Positions 1 to 12,200 of a stretch of 64,000 nucleotides of DNA are shown here, in pieces. The stretch comes from Chrysopilus asiliformis (Eukaryota; Arthropoda; Insecta; Diptera; Rhagionidae). The position numbers were made by a program, and so were the translations under genes. The notes below the pieces were generated by a model. That model saw only the letters and a list, made by a program, of their open reading frames with translations. It was not told the DNA's origin and ran no database searches. Position 1 is the stretch's first letter; each line of letters opens with the position of its first letter. The stretch spans positions 70,198,274-70,262,273 of the forward strand of contig OZ035962.1 in assembly GCA_964034945.1 (NCBI GenBank). Direction: 5' to 3'.

Positions 1-302
1 CGCGCGCTCTTTTTGCAACACCGGTTATTATTTGAGTTTTGTAACCTGGTATTACTATCGGGGATAATATCTTACATCCATTTGATTCATATATGTAAAA
101 TTACAATAATTTGCAGAAATCACACAAAGCAATTCGTGTTTCTTTCTGAATCCACTAAGTGAGGTCTTACACAAGCTAAACTTTTTTCTCCCTAAAAAAT
201 GTCGCACATAAAAGATCAGTTGAATTGATTTTCAAGTGTAAGATCTCTCAAATATATTTTAAATATGAGAATATTACATACGGTTAGGAATTTTGACAGC
301 TA
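1..302. other. Unassigned AT-rich sequence
   Basis: I see no coding exon, RNA gene or repeat structure here. Confidence 0.5.
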
Positions 303-311
303 CTTTAATCC

Positions 312-591
312 CACGGCATAGAGACAAACAAGGTATGCTGTAAACTCAAATCTGACATTTCGTTGCTACGTCACTTGTGCCGATTAGTTCGTCAAGTGCA
401 GAAGGAATTTTGTATTCTGGATGTTTTTTTTTAAATTTGTGCGATCTAAATAAGATATTTGTAAATTAGTGGACTGATTGCATTAAATAGTGATCAATAA
501 ACATAAAAATTAATTAAAAAAACTCGGCACAAATGACGTCACACCTGACTATCAAAAGTTTACAGCATACCTTGTTTGTCTGTATGCCGTG
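312..591. mobile_element. MULE-like foldback MITE with 9-bp TSD
   Basis: The ends are inverted repeats: 312-345 starts CACGGCATAGAGACAAAC and is matched in reverse complement at 558-591 with one mismatch. Weaker pairing continues inward to the GACGTCA/TACGTCA words near 374 and 535. The 9-bp direct repeat CTTTAATCC lies immediately outside both ends (303-311 and 592-600), which fixes the boundaries. It is 280 bp long with no coding capacity. A 9-bp TSD is typical of Mutator-like elements; the superfamily is inferred from TSD length only. Confidence 0.85.
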
Positions 592-600
592 CTTTAATCC

Positions 601-925
601 AACGCAAAATGTAATGCGACTCCAAACTTAAAAGAAAGTTTCAATATTTTTTGGGTTGAATTGTAAAAAAAAAAAGAATTGAAATTAGATTTCAATACAA
701 AAAGATTACAATTGAATTTATTAAAATGTTTTTTCGATTAGATTTCAATCAAAAGCGTCAGCCATAACTATAGTGTTCAACAGGAGTACTTGATAGGATT
801 CTTCATGAACGCAAAGTTATATTTATACATTCTGGGTTAAAAACTAAACTTACCTGAATTAAACATCAAACTGTATTCGAAGACATAGCCGCTTTGCGTT
901 TTGAATAGTAGTTTCAGGACAGGGA
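601..925. other. Unassigned AT-rich sequence
   Basis: The stretch is A/T-rich with poly-A and poly-T tracts. No gene or bounded repeat was seen. Confidence 0.5.
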
Positions 926-1183
926 CAGGTATCCCTCGAGTTACGCAGTTAATTGGTTCCGTGTAAGTCGAAACCGCGTATGTGGAGACTCAGGATTAAT
1001 GCAAAACAATACATACCTATTATCTGTTTTATATAAAAACATTAAATCTATAATTACAATATTTTCTTTTTAAATAAAAATTGCTCCAAAACTGCACCGC
1101 GTAACTCGAGCACTGTCGCAATTTTTTCCCCCGTAACTCGAAATTCGCGTAACTCAAGTACCGCGTAACTCGGGGGATACCTG
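926..1183. mobile_element. Palindromic MITE built of CGCGTAACTCGAG words
   Basis: The terminal inverted repeats are CAGGTATCCCTCGAGTTACG at 926 and its complement ending at 1183 (one mismatch in 21). The interior repeats the word CGCGTAACTCGAG and its complement at least five times. I see no convincing TSD, so the superfamily is unassigned. No coding capacity. Confidence 0.75.
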
Positions 1184-1214
1184 TAACTCAATTGGTAGTG
1201 CAATAGGCTCGTAA

Positions 1215-1519
1215 AGCCTTGTATACACGGTAGAGAAAACACGCGAGAGCTCTACTGAAAAAAAAATCGTAGAGCACGTACGTTTTCACGAGCTAGGCGT
1301 TCTATCTGCTTTTTCAACATGTTGAATAAACTATAGAGAAATTTTTGAGACGTGTAATTCTCGCCAAACAACGTTTACATGGTAGAAAACTTTCGCCTAA
1401 AATGTCTCGCGTAGAAGTCGTATTGAGCTATACCGCAGAGCTTTACATGGCTGTTTACACGTCTGTAGCGAGATTTTTCTCGAACTCTCGCGTATTTTCT
1501 CTGCCGTTTACACAAGGTT
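1215..1519. mobile_element. Harbinger-like MITE with TAA TSD
   Basis: The first and last 45 bases or so are inverted repeats: CCTTGTATACACGGTAGAG at 1217 pairs with the sequence ending ACACAAGG at 1517. TAA flanks the element at 1212-1214 and 1520-1522. A 3-bp TWA target duplication is typical of PIF/Harbinger. The interior repeats TTTACAYG words. The open frames running through it are chance products of the repeat. Confidence 0.75.
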
Positions 1520-1692
1520 TAACAGAAAAATTCAAGGTTGGAATCCGTCTGAAGTCAAGTAAAGATTAAAAAGAATTAGAATTTATTCAAGGCGAAAATT
1601 AAAATGGCGCTTCAAATTTGATTATTTGTCGGACGACCCTCTTTATTACAGTATTAGTATTTATCTTTTAAATAAGATTATTTCAAAAATAT

Positions 1693-2776
1693 CAGGGCTG
1701 GAACGCGTAAACTGATAAATGATAATCCCCTGGGTGATAATTTGAAGTGATAGTTTTCATAAGAAGCATCGCGTAACACTATCATTTTAAAATTATCATT
1801 TTCCATATTACGCGAAAATAAAGTATTTCTAATAAGGCAAGTTTCTGTCTTTTTTGATGCACAAAAACATACCCAAAGCGTAGACAATATCTACCATTTC
1901 CGCATGAACTTAAACAGATCAGCATTAAGGTAGAAGCAAATTGACAGCTGCATGCAACACTGAACATTGAAACACTAATATTAAACATAACCCGGCCTTT
2001 ACACGCGACTATAAAGTCTGTCAGTAGCACAGACTCCAAATGTCAAATTACTGACAACGAATTAGAAGACATTTAGCGAACTGGCAGCCAGTTCATTTTC
2101 AAAATGACTTCGTTAGTAACACAGCTACAGTCCCTCGTATTTCAGAGGCATGAATTTTGCTCGTATGCTTCATTATTTCAATTATCTCGTCCCTAGTTAG
2201 TCTTCTTTCACCAGTCTGAGAGTTCTAAAAGTAAAAAAAAGAATTAAAAATAGTGAATTCATAATAATTTAATAGATTTACCTCAAATTCTTCATTTTTC
2301 GCCATCTTAGAAATCAGAAATGTCAAATTACTGGCATGTCTGTACTGACTACAAAAATGGCCCGTCAGTACAGACTTGTCAGCGCCAGTAAGCATTTACA
2401 CGAGACTGTGTCAGTTCGAGAAAATTTTAAACATTATTTTGTTTGTATGAGGGAGGAGGAAAGGAGTATTCCAATTTGCCCGTTCAAGAACATAGCCGAG
2501 CCATTTACAAGAAACGTAACTATACAAAATTTCAAATCTGTAGCTCAATCCTTTCGAAAGTTATCGTTTTCACCGACAGGCAGACCGACGGACATGCGAA
2601 ACTCAAAATCTTTTGTCATCCCTGGTGTAGTTCAGTTTTTTTATCTAAATTTACTAGTTTGGACTGAAAATGATACCTAAAGATGTGTTTCCGGGTGATT
2701 TTCACTGTACGCAATTCATATACCGCTGGTAGTTGATAGTCACGATCATTTATTACCTTACGGAATTCCAGCCCAG
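1693..2776. repeat. Imperfect inverted-repeat element
   Basis: CAGGGCTGGAAC at 1693 and TTCCAGCCCAG ending at 2776 are inverted. The subterminal TGATAAATGATAATC near 1711 matches the complement of GATCATTTATTA near 2743. It also contains repeated TTTACACGNGACT and CAGACTNNTGTCA words (about 1995-2410), which look like a second, nested element whose ends I cannot fix. No TSD was recognised. Confidence 0.5.
2440..2612 (+). repeat. Dispersed repeat with GACNGAC tail, copy 1
   Basis: This is a diverged copy of the sequence at 37766-37930. Shared landmarks in order are a GGAGGAAAGG/GGAGAGGGCA block, CGTTCAAGAACA, ACGTAACTATACAAAATTTC, TTTCGAAAGTTAT and the CGGACGG-type tail. Its open frame is a property of the repeat, not a gene. 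Confidence 0.6.
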
Positions 2777-3951
2777 ATTGTCTACTAAAATATCATCCCT
2801 GTTGATAACCAGTTTTTAGTTTGTTCACTAGTTATAAATTCATTTATTTTACTTCCAAAATACGTTTAAGTGTTTCGCTGTTCACAATGACTTCTAACAC
2901 AATAAAAATTCGCCACAGTTCAAAATATTATCATTTAAGCAGTAGAAGTTTCATCAAAATTGATTTTGCATTTTCGGTTCTCAAAAGACGTTTGTGCCAC
3001 ATTTAGATCCTACAATCCTCATATATTTTTTACAACTCTACGTGGTGGACTTCTCTTTATGTGTTTAACATCAACCACTTGAACTTAACTCACTATACAG
3101 TAACTCTGACTCAGGTGACCTTGGGGTTGCCAGTCTACTACGATTCTTCTTTTTTAAATGTATACAGCAAAAAAGAACGTCTTTGTCGATTTCTTTCTGG
3201 TTATTTCAAAGCAGTTGTTTGCTGGATTTTTTTCTGTTTGTTATTGAGTAACTAGCTTCTTAATATTCCTTCTCTGTGACGTAAACACATCAAGATTTCT
3301 TCTACTTCAACTTGTTATTTAGTTTTATATTTTTTTTCTCTATTTTATTTTCTTAATGCCTCTCATTTCATTGATCTATTGAAATGCTTAGATTTTTTTC
3401 ACGTACAATTTGGTCATGCGATGTGTTTACCTGTTGGGTGTTGCCGTACGATAATCTAAGAAGTTTCTCAAAGTTTTGCACATGATTACTTTATTGTATT
3501 CAATAGAATTTTATCATATATTTTTTGCGAAATTAGAATTTTGGTGAAATATTTTTGTGACGTTACGGAGTTGTTAGTTGCCCTCGCAAAAAACACTTAT
3601 AAATAGCGCACGTTTTTCATGATATTGAGTAGATTACCTCATACGCAAATCTCTAAAGAACAATTTTAATTTTTGGTAATCTTGTTACAAACTTTGGTGT
3701 ATTTTTATGTTTAAAACTAGGAAGAATGCGCTATATTATGGTTAAGGCAATTTTAAATTATATTGTTTCCGAGTGAACAAATTTTAATAATAAAATTTTG
3801 GGCTTAACTCTGATAAATGCTAAGCAAAATATAATTTCTTTGATAAGTTTAATATCGAAATGAAAAAAATTGACTGATCTTGATCTAGTTTCCATTATGT
3901 ACGTTGTTTAGTAGTTTAATTTCGAAGTGACGGGAAAACTAGCTCTAGTAC
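2777..3951. other. Unassigned AT-rich sequence
   Basis: No conserved exon, RNA or bounded repeat was seen. The short open frames lack any recognisable motif. Confidence 0.5.
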
Positions 3952-4007
3952 TACTGTGCCCAAAAAATATCGGGATTGGTTTTATAAAATGAAGTTTTTT
4001 TTATTTA

Positions 4008-5246
4008 TTATTCTGAATCTAATTCATCGCCTTCAAAGTAATCCTTAACGCGTTGAGCGCTACGTGCCCACTGGTGGTCATTCTTTGAATTACACAGTAG
4101 ACCGCATGCTTGCGATTGGGTATTCCTTGGTTGACATTCTGGGACCAACATTTTTTTAAATTTATTTTTATTGATTAATAATTGCAAGTACTACCAATTC
4201 CAAGTACAACAGGTTTACATCCTGGGATTAAACTTAATATTTCTCAAAGCTAAATATATGTAAAAGGTTCCCACTGGTGGTCACGATGTCTGGAAATGAA
4301 AATGTAGTGTGACCACGGGTGGTCACGTTGTCCCACCATCGACATCCAATAATGACCACCGGTCGTCACTTGGTCCTCTGTTGGAAAATTAAAATGTTCA
4401 CCGGTGGGCACGTGGGGCTCAACGTGTTAATCGATCACAATGCACCTATGCCAACGCTTTTTCGAATTCTCAAAACAACCCAAAAACTCATTTTCCGGAA
4501 TAGCCTTCAAAGCTTGCAGTGATTCACGTCTTATCTCTTCTACGGTCTCGAAACGGTGCCCGAAGCGGTCTTTTGGGTTAAGAGATTAGCCAAAATTCGC
4601 ACGGCGCTAAATCAGGAAAATACGGTGGATGCGGGACGACATGGGTCGAATTTTTCGCGTAATGGTCTGGAAGAACTGTGCACAACATCACGGTAATCGA
4701 AGAAAACTGTCGACTTTGACGTGATCTTTTCGGTCTTGCTTCACCTTTTCTACGATATTCGCTTGATTGTTCGGTTATTTCGGGGTTGTAGGCATAGATC
4801 CAAGTCTCATCTCCCGTAATGATGCGTTTCATGATCGATATAATCACAAGATGTTAATGCGACGAACTTTTTCAAATAAAATGAGAGTTTTTGGAACCAA
4901 TCGAGATTTGACACGTCTAAGGCACAAAACATCTTTTAAAATGGTATTGACTGATCTTTTTGAAATGCCAACCATATCAACAAGGTCTCTAGACGGCAAT
5001 CGAAGGTTTTTGAGCACAAGTTCTTTGAATTGATTGATTTTGTTCTCATTAATTACGTTCATAGTAATTCGGGCCGTTCTTCGTCTTTTACGCGTTCTCT
5101 GCCTTCTTAGAACTCTTTTTACCGATCAAAAACTCTTGTCCTCGACATACACTGGTCACCGAAGGCTTGTTCTAACATTTTATATGTGTCTGTTGCCGAA
5201 ATATCATTCCGCAAACAAAATTTCTTTGCTCAACTAAATCAGACAT
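4008..5246 (-). pseudogene. Mariner transposase pseudogene (DD34D type)
   Basis: Read on the minus strand from an ATG at 5246, the pieces of a mariner transposase appear in order but in changing frames. First comes an N-terminal helix-turn-helix part with KMLEQAF and SRTRVFD. Then comes a second HTH piece with SRDLVDMVGISKRSVNTIL (about 5000-4940). GDETWIY follows with the first catalytic Asp (about 4815). VFFDYRDVVH with the second Asp follows in a shifted frame (about 4695). PDLAPCEFW with the third Asp comes next (about 4595). The C-terminal DYFEGD ends in a TAA at 4010-4008. A 378-bp MITE interrupts the last part. Several frameshifts and stops make it non-functional. About 285 codons remain, against roughly 345 in intact mariners. 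Confidence 0.85.
4049..4426. mobile_element. piggyBac-like MITE (TTAA) nested in mariner
   Basis: TTAA is duplicated at 4045-4048 and 4427-4430. Between them the ends are inverted: CGCGTTGAGCGCTACGTGCC at 4049, and GGCACGTGGGGCTCAACGTG ending at 4426. The interior repeats the CCACNGGTGGTCAC word about five times. TTAA target duplication is the signature of piggyBac. It interrupts the C-terminal end of the mariner transposase, so it is the younger insertion. Confidence 0.85.
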
Positions 5247-5421
5247 TATGAAAACCGCCGAATGAACTTTTTTGATTCAGAAAAACAAGCGTATCTCAAT
5301 AACTATCGAAGCTAATGTTATGAAATTTTGCGTAGATGTCAAAAACAGTGGGTCTAATCCATGATTTCATAATCACCGCGAAGTTTAAATGAACAAATCC
5401 CGATACTTATTGGGTATAGTA

Positions 5422-8125
5422 ATATGTATGAAATTAAATAAAAAATGGTAAAAGCAAAACTAAATATAGATAAAATAATAATAATTGGGTTCTGAGATTC
5501 ATTATATTGCGTCCTTTGTCCTAAAAAAAAGAAATTTAATTTGAATACGAAACACCTAATCCCTATTTAAATCGTTCAATTAAAAACGGTGTCATCTGTG
5601 ATGACAAATCTGTGTTTTTCTTTATCTATTCAGGTACAACACCTTCAAATTTGAATTTAATGCGTTCTCAATTTTCTCCAGTTGTATCATTTCGAACAAA
5701 GTATCTTATAATTACTAAACTGACAACGATCATTTATAGAAATTAAAACATTCGTTAGTGTACTACTTATAAATGAATCATTGCCGTCTATTCCGTGTCA
5801 TGTTCAACAATTAGATGACAAAGTGGCTCAATTACGCATATAAAAATTATCTTTAATTTGAACTAATTGCTTAAAATATTTAATTTGAAAAAATCGTGTT
5901 CAAAGTTAAAATATAGAAAATCATATAATAAACTTTTAAAGATAAAATACTTAAGGCAAATTCCACGCATTGTTGATCATTACTTGTTTAAAGCAAAAAA
6001 TACGCACAAAGTTGTAAACTAAAGTTTTGTTAAATTATGACATCAACACCTGTTGGAACAATTTAAAAAAAAAACACGTTTCTAAACCTAACACACATTC
6101 ATGGCTATTCTGGACTCCGAAGTTAAAATGTTAAACTAAAATTAGTCGATTCGATTCGCCACTCTGAAATTTGCAACGTGTAATCTACCGTTAAAGCGTT
6201 AGTAGATCATACTCAATCGAACAGAAGTGAAACGCAGCGGATTCAAGAATACAAATTGAGGAGAAATCGAACAAACTTAACTCTACTTCGGATTCCAGAA
6301 TAGGCATGAACGTTCTACTCGAAGTCTAAGTGGAATGTTGCCATTTTAAACTCATACTTGATTGAGTTAAAATTTCACTTTTGTTTAGTTTTTCCTTTTT
6401 CTTTTTTACTAGTAGATTACCTATGGAAATATCATTTTCAATATAGAAAATATTTACTTTATTTCTACTTCGGAATCCATAAGGATGCACCATATTAAAA
6501 ATCTGACAGATTAGTACTGTTTAGCTTTTTCAGTATTTTTTTTTAATGTTCAATTCATTAAGTGACGGTTAGCTTCAGTTATCTTTTTCACAATAAAACA
6601 ACATCTAAAATCTTTAAAGGGACAACATTTTTTACAACATTTTCTCAGTGATTATTTACCAATTTGCGTAGCTGATAGATCTGTTATGCTGCTTTACGTC
6701 AAGTAAAATACCATATTTTTATGTTGTTCAGTTGAGTTGATTTTGCAATGTCCACAAAGTCTATAATTTCTTGGAAGTTGAAAATTGTTTGTTGATTATG
6801 CAATCTTTGTAAATTGCTATTAAGGTACAATTACTAATGTTGGAATGGGTTTAACAATTGCTTGGAGATTGTGAAAAGTTTCAATAGCCTCCAAGTGTGT
6901 GGTAGTAAATCAAAAGGAAAAATCACACTAAATTCTTGTCATTTTCAAGGAAAGATTTTCACCATTTTAATGTTGGTGGAATGTTGACTCTTTGCGAGAA
7001 ATTACAAGGTAGAATATAATAGTTTTTTTCTTTTTTAAATTCAGACTGCGAAAACATTTATCTATACAAAAGGTATAAAATTGGAAAAAAATACATCAAT
7101 CAGATAAAATTGATATTCATTCTACTGTGATATGATGTATTTTTACTTTTGTAATGTAGTCTGTGAGTTAGTTAGATATGAGTTAAAAAGTTGCGCAATA
7201 CTCATTGCGTGTCACTATTTACGTTATTGTTTATATTCCGAAATATTTCTAACAACAAAAGAAATTCATTGGCTACAATGAAACCTGAAAACAGCTGCAA
7301 CCTCTATTATAGTAGTAGTAGATGCAACATCTACTATAGTAGTTGTGTTCAAAAAGAAAACGAGTAACGCATCCAATGTTTCCACCATACTTTCATTTGT
7401 ATTAAAAAATTTAATAAAAAAAATATTTTTTTAAACTTTATCTCAATGAAATTTAAACCAAATTAAATTCTTGAAATGCAAACAAATGACGTTGCATCAT
7501 ATGCTGAGCAACACAATGACTTATAATTAACTGTTGTTATCGCAATGACAAAAAAAAGGAAATATTTTCGCTACTGAGATAAGAAATAACAAAGATGCCA
7601 CAGAAGAAAATCATTGGCAAGCAACCCAAGTAACTTGCATATCATATTAGTGCCTTCAAAATTAAGCGGCGGCAGTAATATACGAGTATAAAAAGGAAGT
7701 TGTCATTTAGATACGCCACCTTGGCATTTTTTTTCTTTGAGGATAAATGACAGAGTTTGTAAACAATGGAATTTACTTAAAGTCAAGTCGTAGGCACTAT
7801 GTCTCCTATGCAACGTCAAATGAATCCCATAACTATTAAAACTACATATAAAATTACAAATTCTAAAATATAAAGTGAGACACATTTTTTATGATCTTGA
7901 TGTCTTATTAAATATTAATCAAAATCAGAATGTCTTCCCCCAATACAATTCCTATATGAGCTACTGAAGAATAAGCAATTAAAGCTTTTAAATCTGTTTG
8001 TCGTAAACATACTAATCTTAAGAAATGTAATAGAGAACGCATTTTAAATACAATTTTTCACAGATTTTCTACACATATTTGATAAAGGCATTAGATATCA
8101 ATTTTATTGGGTTATTTTCAACCTT
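5422..8125. other. Unassigned AT-rich sequence
   Basis: No exon, RNA gene or bounded transposon was recognised. A short TAGTAGATG-type hairpin lies at about 7303-7343. Confidence 0.5.
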
Positions 8126-8128
8126 TAA

Positions 8129-8309
8129 AGGAGCCTCCATACGTTCAATGTTACTTGACAAGTATTATTGATGAAAATTTTCGTCAAGTAACATTGATGG
8201 AAATTGCCTGCAAACGCAACATTGAAGAGCATCCAAACGATCAATGTTACTTGAAACATGAGTCATTCAAGTAAAATTGTCAAGTAACATTAAACGTGTG
8301 GAGGCGCCT
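8129..8309. mobile_element. Harbinger-like MITE with TAA TSD
   Basis: The inverted ends of about 35 bp (AGGAGCCTCCATACGTTC at 8129 and the complement ending GGCGCCT at 8309, few mismatches) are flanked by TAA at 8126-8128 and 8310-8312. The internal word GTTACTTGACAA recurs four times in both orientations. At 181 bp it is non-coding. The TWA target and AGGCGC-type end resemble 55818-55985. Confidence 0.8.
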
Positions 8310-8312
8310 TAA

Positions 8313-9952
8313 TGTTATGCTTTCAGTAAAACATGTTTTTTAAAATGTTATGCTTTAAGTGAAACAGGACAATCACAAAAATTATCATTTGAAAGTCACC
8401 TCTCTTTAATTTCTTTGATTGTGTCTTGATTTATTGACTGTCTCAATCTCTGGATCTAGAAACTTGAAATTTTCACATTTCTGATCATGAAGATGCTGAG
8501 AAATATGACTCGGAGGTTTTAAATTACTTTTTACGCCATTTTAAATTTCAATGAGTATTTGGCTAATAATGCAAAATGGAAAAATTATCGGCTGGATTCT
8601 ATGTATGTCACAAGACCCCATAGCACGAAGGGCTTCGGAATTGTCCAAATTCGAATTTGCTCTTACTTTTGGTAAAAAACAAAACAATTTCAAATTTCTA
8701 TCTCAATTCTGGCACAAGTGGTCGGGACCAGTGTTACCGACGTAAATCACTAGAAAAACACTGGTGGAAATTTTTTTTCCATCAATTTGTTATTTACACT
8801 ACAAACTATATATTAAATCTAGTATATTCTATAGATTATATTTTAGAATAAATATACAGTAAACTTCAATATATTTTGATGTTTAAGCCATTTGTTTTTT
8901 TGCTTTTATTCAAATAAAGATTACCCAAAAATAAATCGTTGGAGATAATTTTATGTTATCTGTTGCAAAAATTCTTATGCGTCTTCATGAGCAGACAGAT
9001 TATTATCTTGAAATTCCAATTAAAAGTGGATTCAAATTCCACGGTATTTCGTGTTCGAAACTTTTGTGAGTGTTGCCAGGGATCGATTTTTTTAACAACG
9101 TGCAACATTTGTGGTACAGTTTGATATCATGAAGCAATATTTAAATTAAATTGAGTCAAGGTTTTAAAAACTTAAATGATAAATGGTTGAATCCTGGGAA
9201 AAAAATAAAACGTTAAAATTGTGTAAGCTTACAAAGCGAATGATCCAATTCGAATGAGTAGCTCGAAAATTTCGTGAAACACATGAGCTAAACTGACCAC
9301 TTGATTCACAAAGACACGGCGTTAAACTTCTGTAGGAAAATTACATTTTTTAAAGTTTACCAATAAAAAATTGATTATTTTGAAGCTTTGAAGCGTGTTT
9401 TTGGCGCACAAGAAATGTTGGTGTTGTGGTTTCTTGGAGTTTTTTTTTGTGATCTGCAATTCTCCGTCTCGCTATCAAGGCAGCTAACCCTAAATCTTGT
9501 TTTGAAAACCAGTTTGTCCGCAATTTTCGGAATGTTTTATTCCTCTGGCGTTTCTCAGTCGAAAAAGTTTCTTTTAAATATGTTTTTTAATCACTATCAA
9601 AACTGGCTTGAATGGATAGTTTTGTGATTTTTTGATCTTTTAACTTTTAAATGTGTGCCTCTTTGCAGCACCTTCTCCAAGTCCCGTGCAAATTGCCCTT
9701 GTTTCGTCTGTAAGCTGTATCGTTATTCAGACTATTTTTTTACGTAAGTGAGATATTCACATAATAAAAAACTGATAGTGAACAGGTGAATTTACCACAT
9801 GAGTATAAGAAGTACTAATAGTTTTTAACGATATGTTAAAATCGAGTTATTTTCCCACCATACATATGTTTACACATGTGGGCTTCCAACGAAACTCGAA
9901 ATAAAATATGTTGACGAAAATGAGTTTGGTTTTGTGTCAACGAATTTATACA
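8313..9952. other. Unassigned AT-rich sequence
   Basis: Directly after the MITE, an ATGTTATGCTTTNAGTNAAACA word occurs twice (8311-8370). The rest shows no supported gene or repeat. Confidence 0.5.
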
Positions 9953-9954
9953 CA

Positions 9955-10569
9955 CACTGAAAAAAAGGAATGTTTGGAAAGTGTTTGCGACCATCTATTC
10001 AGTGTTTGCAGTAATAATTATATGTTTCTGTAAAATAATAATTTTTGATAGCAAACAGGACATGTTTGTTGACAACAATTATTGTTTAATAATGTTTATT
10101 CCAAACATTTAATACTTAAAAAAAACAATTGTTGTTAAGATTGAAAAATTCAGTGTTTGTCTTAAACACTTTTTGTCAATTGTGACAAACACTTTTGATG
10201 AAACCATTTATAAAATTTAAAATATTTATCAGAAACACTATATTTTTTCTTAGAAATATTTATATTGTTTAACACAAAAACTTTAAATTTAAGTAGTTTG
10301 TGAAAAACACAAAAATATTTATGGTGAACTATGATTATTGAAATTGTTAGTAATAAACAATAAGTGTTGGCCCCGAATAATTTTCCTTTGTTGCAAATAA
10401 TTCTTGTTTATAAATTAAACAAAAAATTGCAATTTTGTTGTGTATATTTTCAAGTGTTGCAGATAACCATTATTATTGGTTACTACAAACATTTTTGTAT
10501 TGTTTGTAATAAACATGCATATTGTTTGCGTCAAATCTCGTTTGCGGTGAACATTCCTTTTTTTCAGTG
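9955..10569. mobile_element. CACTG-ended word-array element (A)
   Basis: There are perfect 20-bp inverted ends: CACTGAAAAAAAGGAATGTT at 9955-9974 and its exact complement at 10550-10569. The flanking dinucleotide CA is repeated outside both ends (9953-9954 and 10570-10571). The interior is filled with GTGTTTGT/ACAAACAC and AATAATTATTG words in both orientations. CACTG ends, a short TSD and subterminal repeats recall CACTA/EnSpm-type non-autonomous elements, but that assignment is inference. No coding capacity. Confidence 0.75.
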
Positions 10570-10857
10570 CACAGTACAAATAGATTTAAAATATTACTTT
10601 AGGCATTTAACGATATTCCAAACAAAGAAAATTTTAACAAATGGCTTAAGGATTAAAACATTGATACTCAACTTTAGCGGTTTTCGTCAAAATACCTACG
10701 ACTTGCCATCCAAAATCAAGACCGAAGATTTGATAAAACATGCAATTATAGTAGAGGTTTTGCGAAGAATCTATTTTCTTGAAATATTTTTATACTTTGT
10801 ATGAGAATCTTTTAAGAGTATCTTATATTTAGTATACCGTTTAAAACGCATCGAATG

Positions 10858-11395
10858 CAACTCATGAGCAATATGCATATGCTCGTGAGCAAATATAAAT
10901 ATTTAGGTAGGTGGATAGTGGAGAAGAAATGGGTCGGGTCGAGATAGAAGGTAATTTTCTGAAACACACTTTTGAGATTTTTTTTCGAGAAATTTTTGTG
11001 GGGAAGAGAGAAGAGGAGGAAAAATTCCTGTCTCTCCCTTCCCCCTCATCATACTTTTCCTCTTCCTCGCCACCTCCCCCCACCCAATCCACTCTTTTTG
11101 CCTTTTTTCTCCTCCCCCTTCGTCCTCTCTATTTCGACTCCCCACATTTCACACCTTCTTACTCTTTCGTATGAATGGTTAAAGGAGTTAACAATATTTT
11201 TAGATGTATCCATAAGTCCTCACAAGGGACTCATGAACTATAGAAAATTATCAAATACTCATGGAATTTTCCAATGGTCATACTCGTGAGTAAGAGTTTT
11301 TGACTAAACGTTTGGCTCATTTGTCACAAGGAGAATAAATTACTCATGAGCAGCACTAATTGCTCATGAATTTTAGTACTCATGAGTGTACATTT
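10858..11395. repeat. CTCATGAG-word region around a purine/pyrimidine block
   Basis: ACTCATGAGCA and variants occur repeatedly on both sides (10861-10891 and 11219-11390). Between them, about 10905-11030 is strongly purine-rich (GGAGAAG, GAGAAGAGGAGG). About 11030-11150 is strongly pyrimidine-rich (CTCTCCCTTCCCCCTC, CCTCCCCC). The long overlapping open frames on both strands here follow from this skew and are not genes. Confidence 0.6.
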
Positions 11396-12198
11396 CCAAA
11401 CTCTGCCTGTAATTAAGCTGAACACAATACGAAAAGATTCAACTCGAAATCTCTAGCGATGTAGAAATTTGAGGGGATATATCCACATGGGGGAAATATA
11501 TAAAATAACCTTCCTGGTATTGTACTGAACAAAAACACAAAAAATTTCAACTCGATATCTCAAACGATGTAGAATCCAGCAGGAGAGGAGGTATGAAGGG
11601 ATAGCGTCAAGGGGGAAACTTACAATAGTACCCAATCTACAACTTTCTCTTTGGATTTCCCAAAATCGGTAAACGCAGAAAAAAGTTATACGTAAACATA
11701 CATAAAAAACAAAAAATTAAAACGAAATCCATGACTCGAATTGAGAATCTTTTCCCTTTTGGAAGTCGGTTAAAAATAGATAGCAATTTATCTTCGCGTT
11801 TGAAGGTCTCTGATCGACTTTGAATTTTTGACACTTCTTCGATTGCCACAGTGCCAGTGACACTGCCACTTAATTTAGGTATCCATACTTTTACGGATTG
11901 TGCTCTCTCGGTTGAGGTTTATTGTTTTGTAAATTATGTAACGGTGTTTCGGTTAACTGTTACAACATTCTTTTTCCATGCTTGTTGCTAATTATGCCTC
12001 AGCTTCAAAACATAAATTTCCAATTCAACGAATTCGAGCTCAGCAACTACCGATTGACGACTCTTTTCTTGTGTCTTATGAGATTCGTTTTATTTTGGCG
12101 CATGAATTGTCGAATGTAGGCCGTTTTGTTAGTTTGTAACAAAAACGTCTTTTAATTTTTCTGATTCCATCACTTGGATTCAATAGATAGTCTGTTAG
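11396..12198. other. Unassigned, with one diverged direct repeat
   Basis: Two related blocks, 11438-11510 and 11548-11632, share TTCAACTCGANATCTC, CGATGTAGAA and a GGGGGAAA end in the same orientation, about 110 bp apart. No gene was recognised. Confidence 0.45.
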
Positions 12199-12200
12199 TA

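Larger units (their letters stand above)
3954..5419 (-). mobile_element. Degenerate mariner (Tc1/mariner) element
   Basis: The ends are imperfect inverted repeats of about 28 bp: CTGTGCCC...TATCGGGATT at 3954, and AATCCCGATACTTATTGGG followed by TATAG ending at 5419. TA dinucleotides flank them at 3952-3953 and 5420-5421. The interior is a broken mariner transposase on the minus strand. The element was later split by a TTAA-flanked MITE at 4049-4426. Confidence 0.85.

Noticed and set aside
4767..5237. Plus-strand open frames over the mariner
   Set aside because: They are antisense shadows of the minus-strand transposase relic.
10862..11289. Several overlapping open frames on both strands
   Set aside because: They follow from the purine/pyrimidine block. 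The peptides are low-complexity and none has a conserved motif or splice context.
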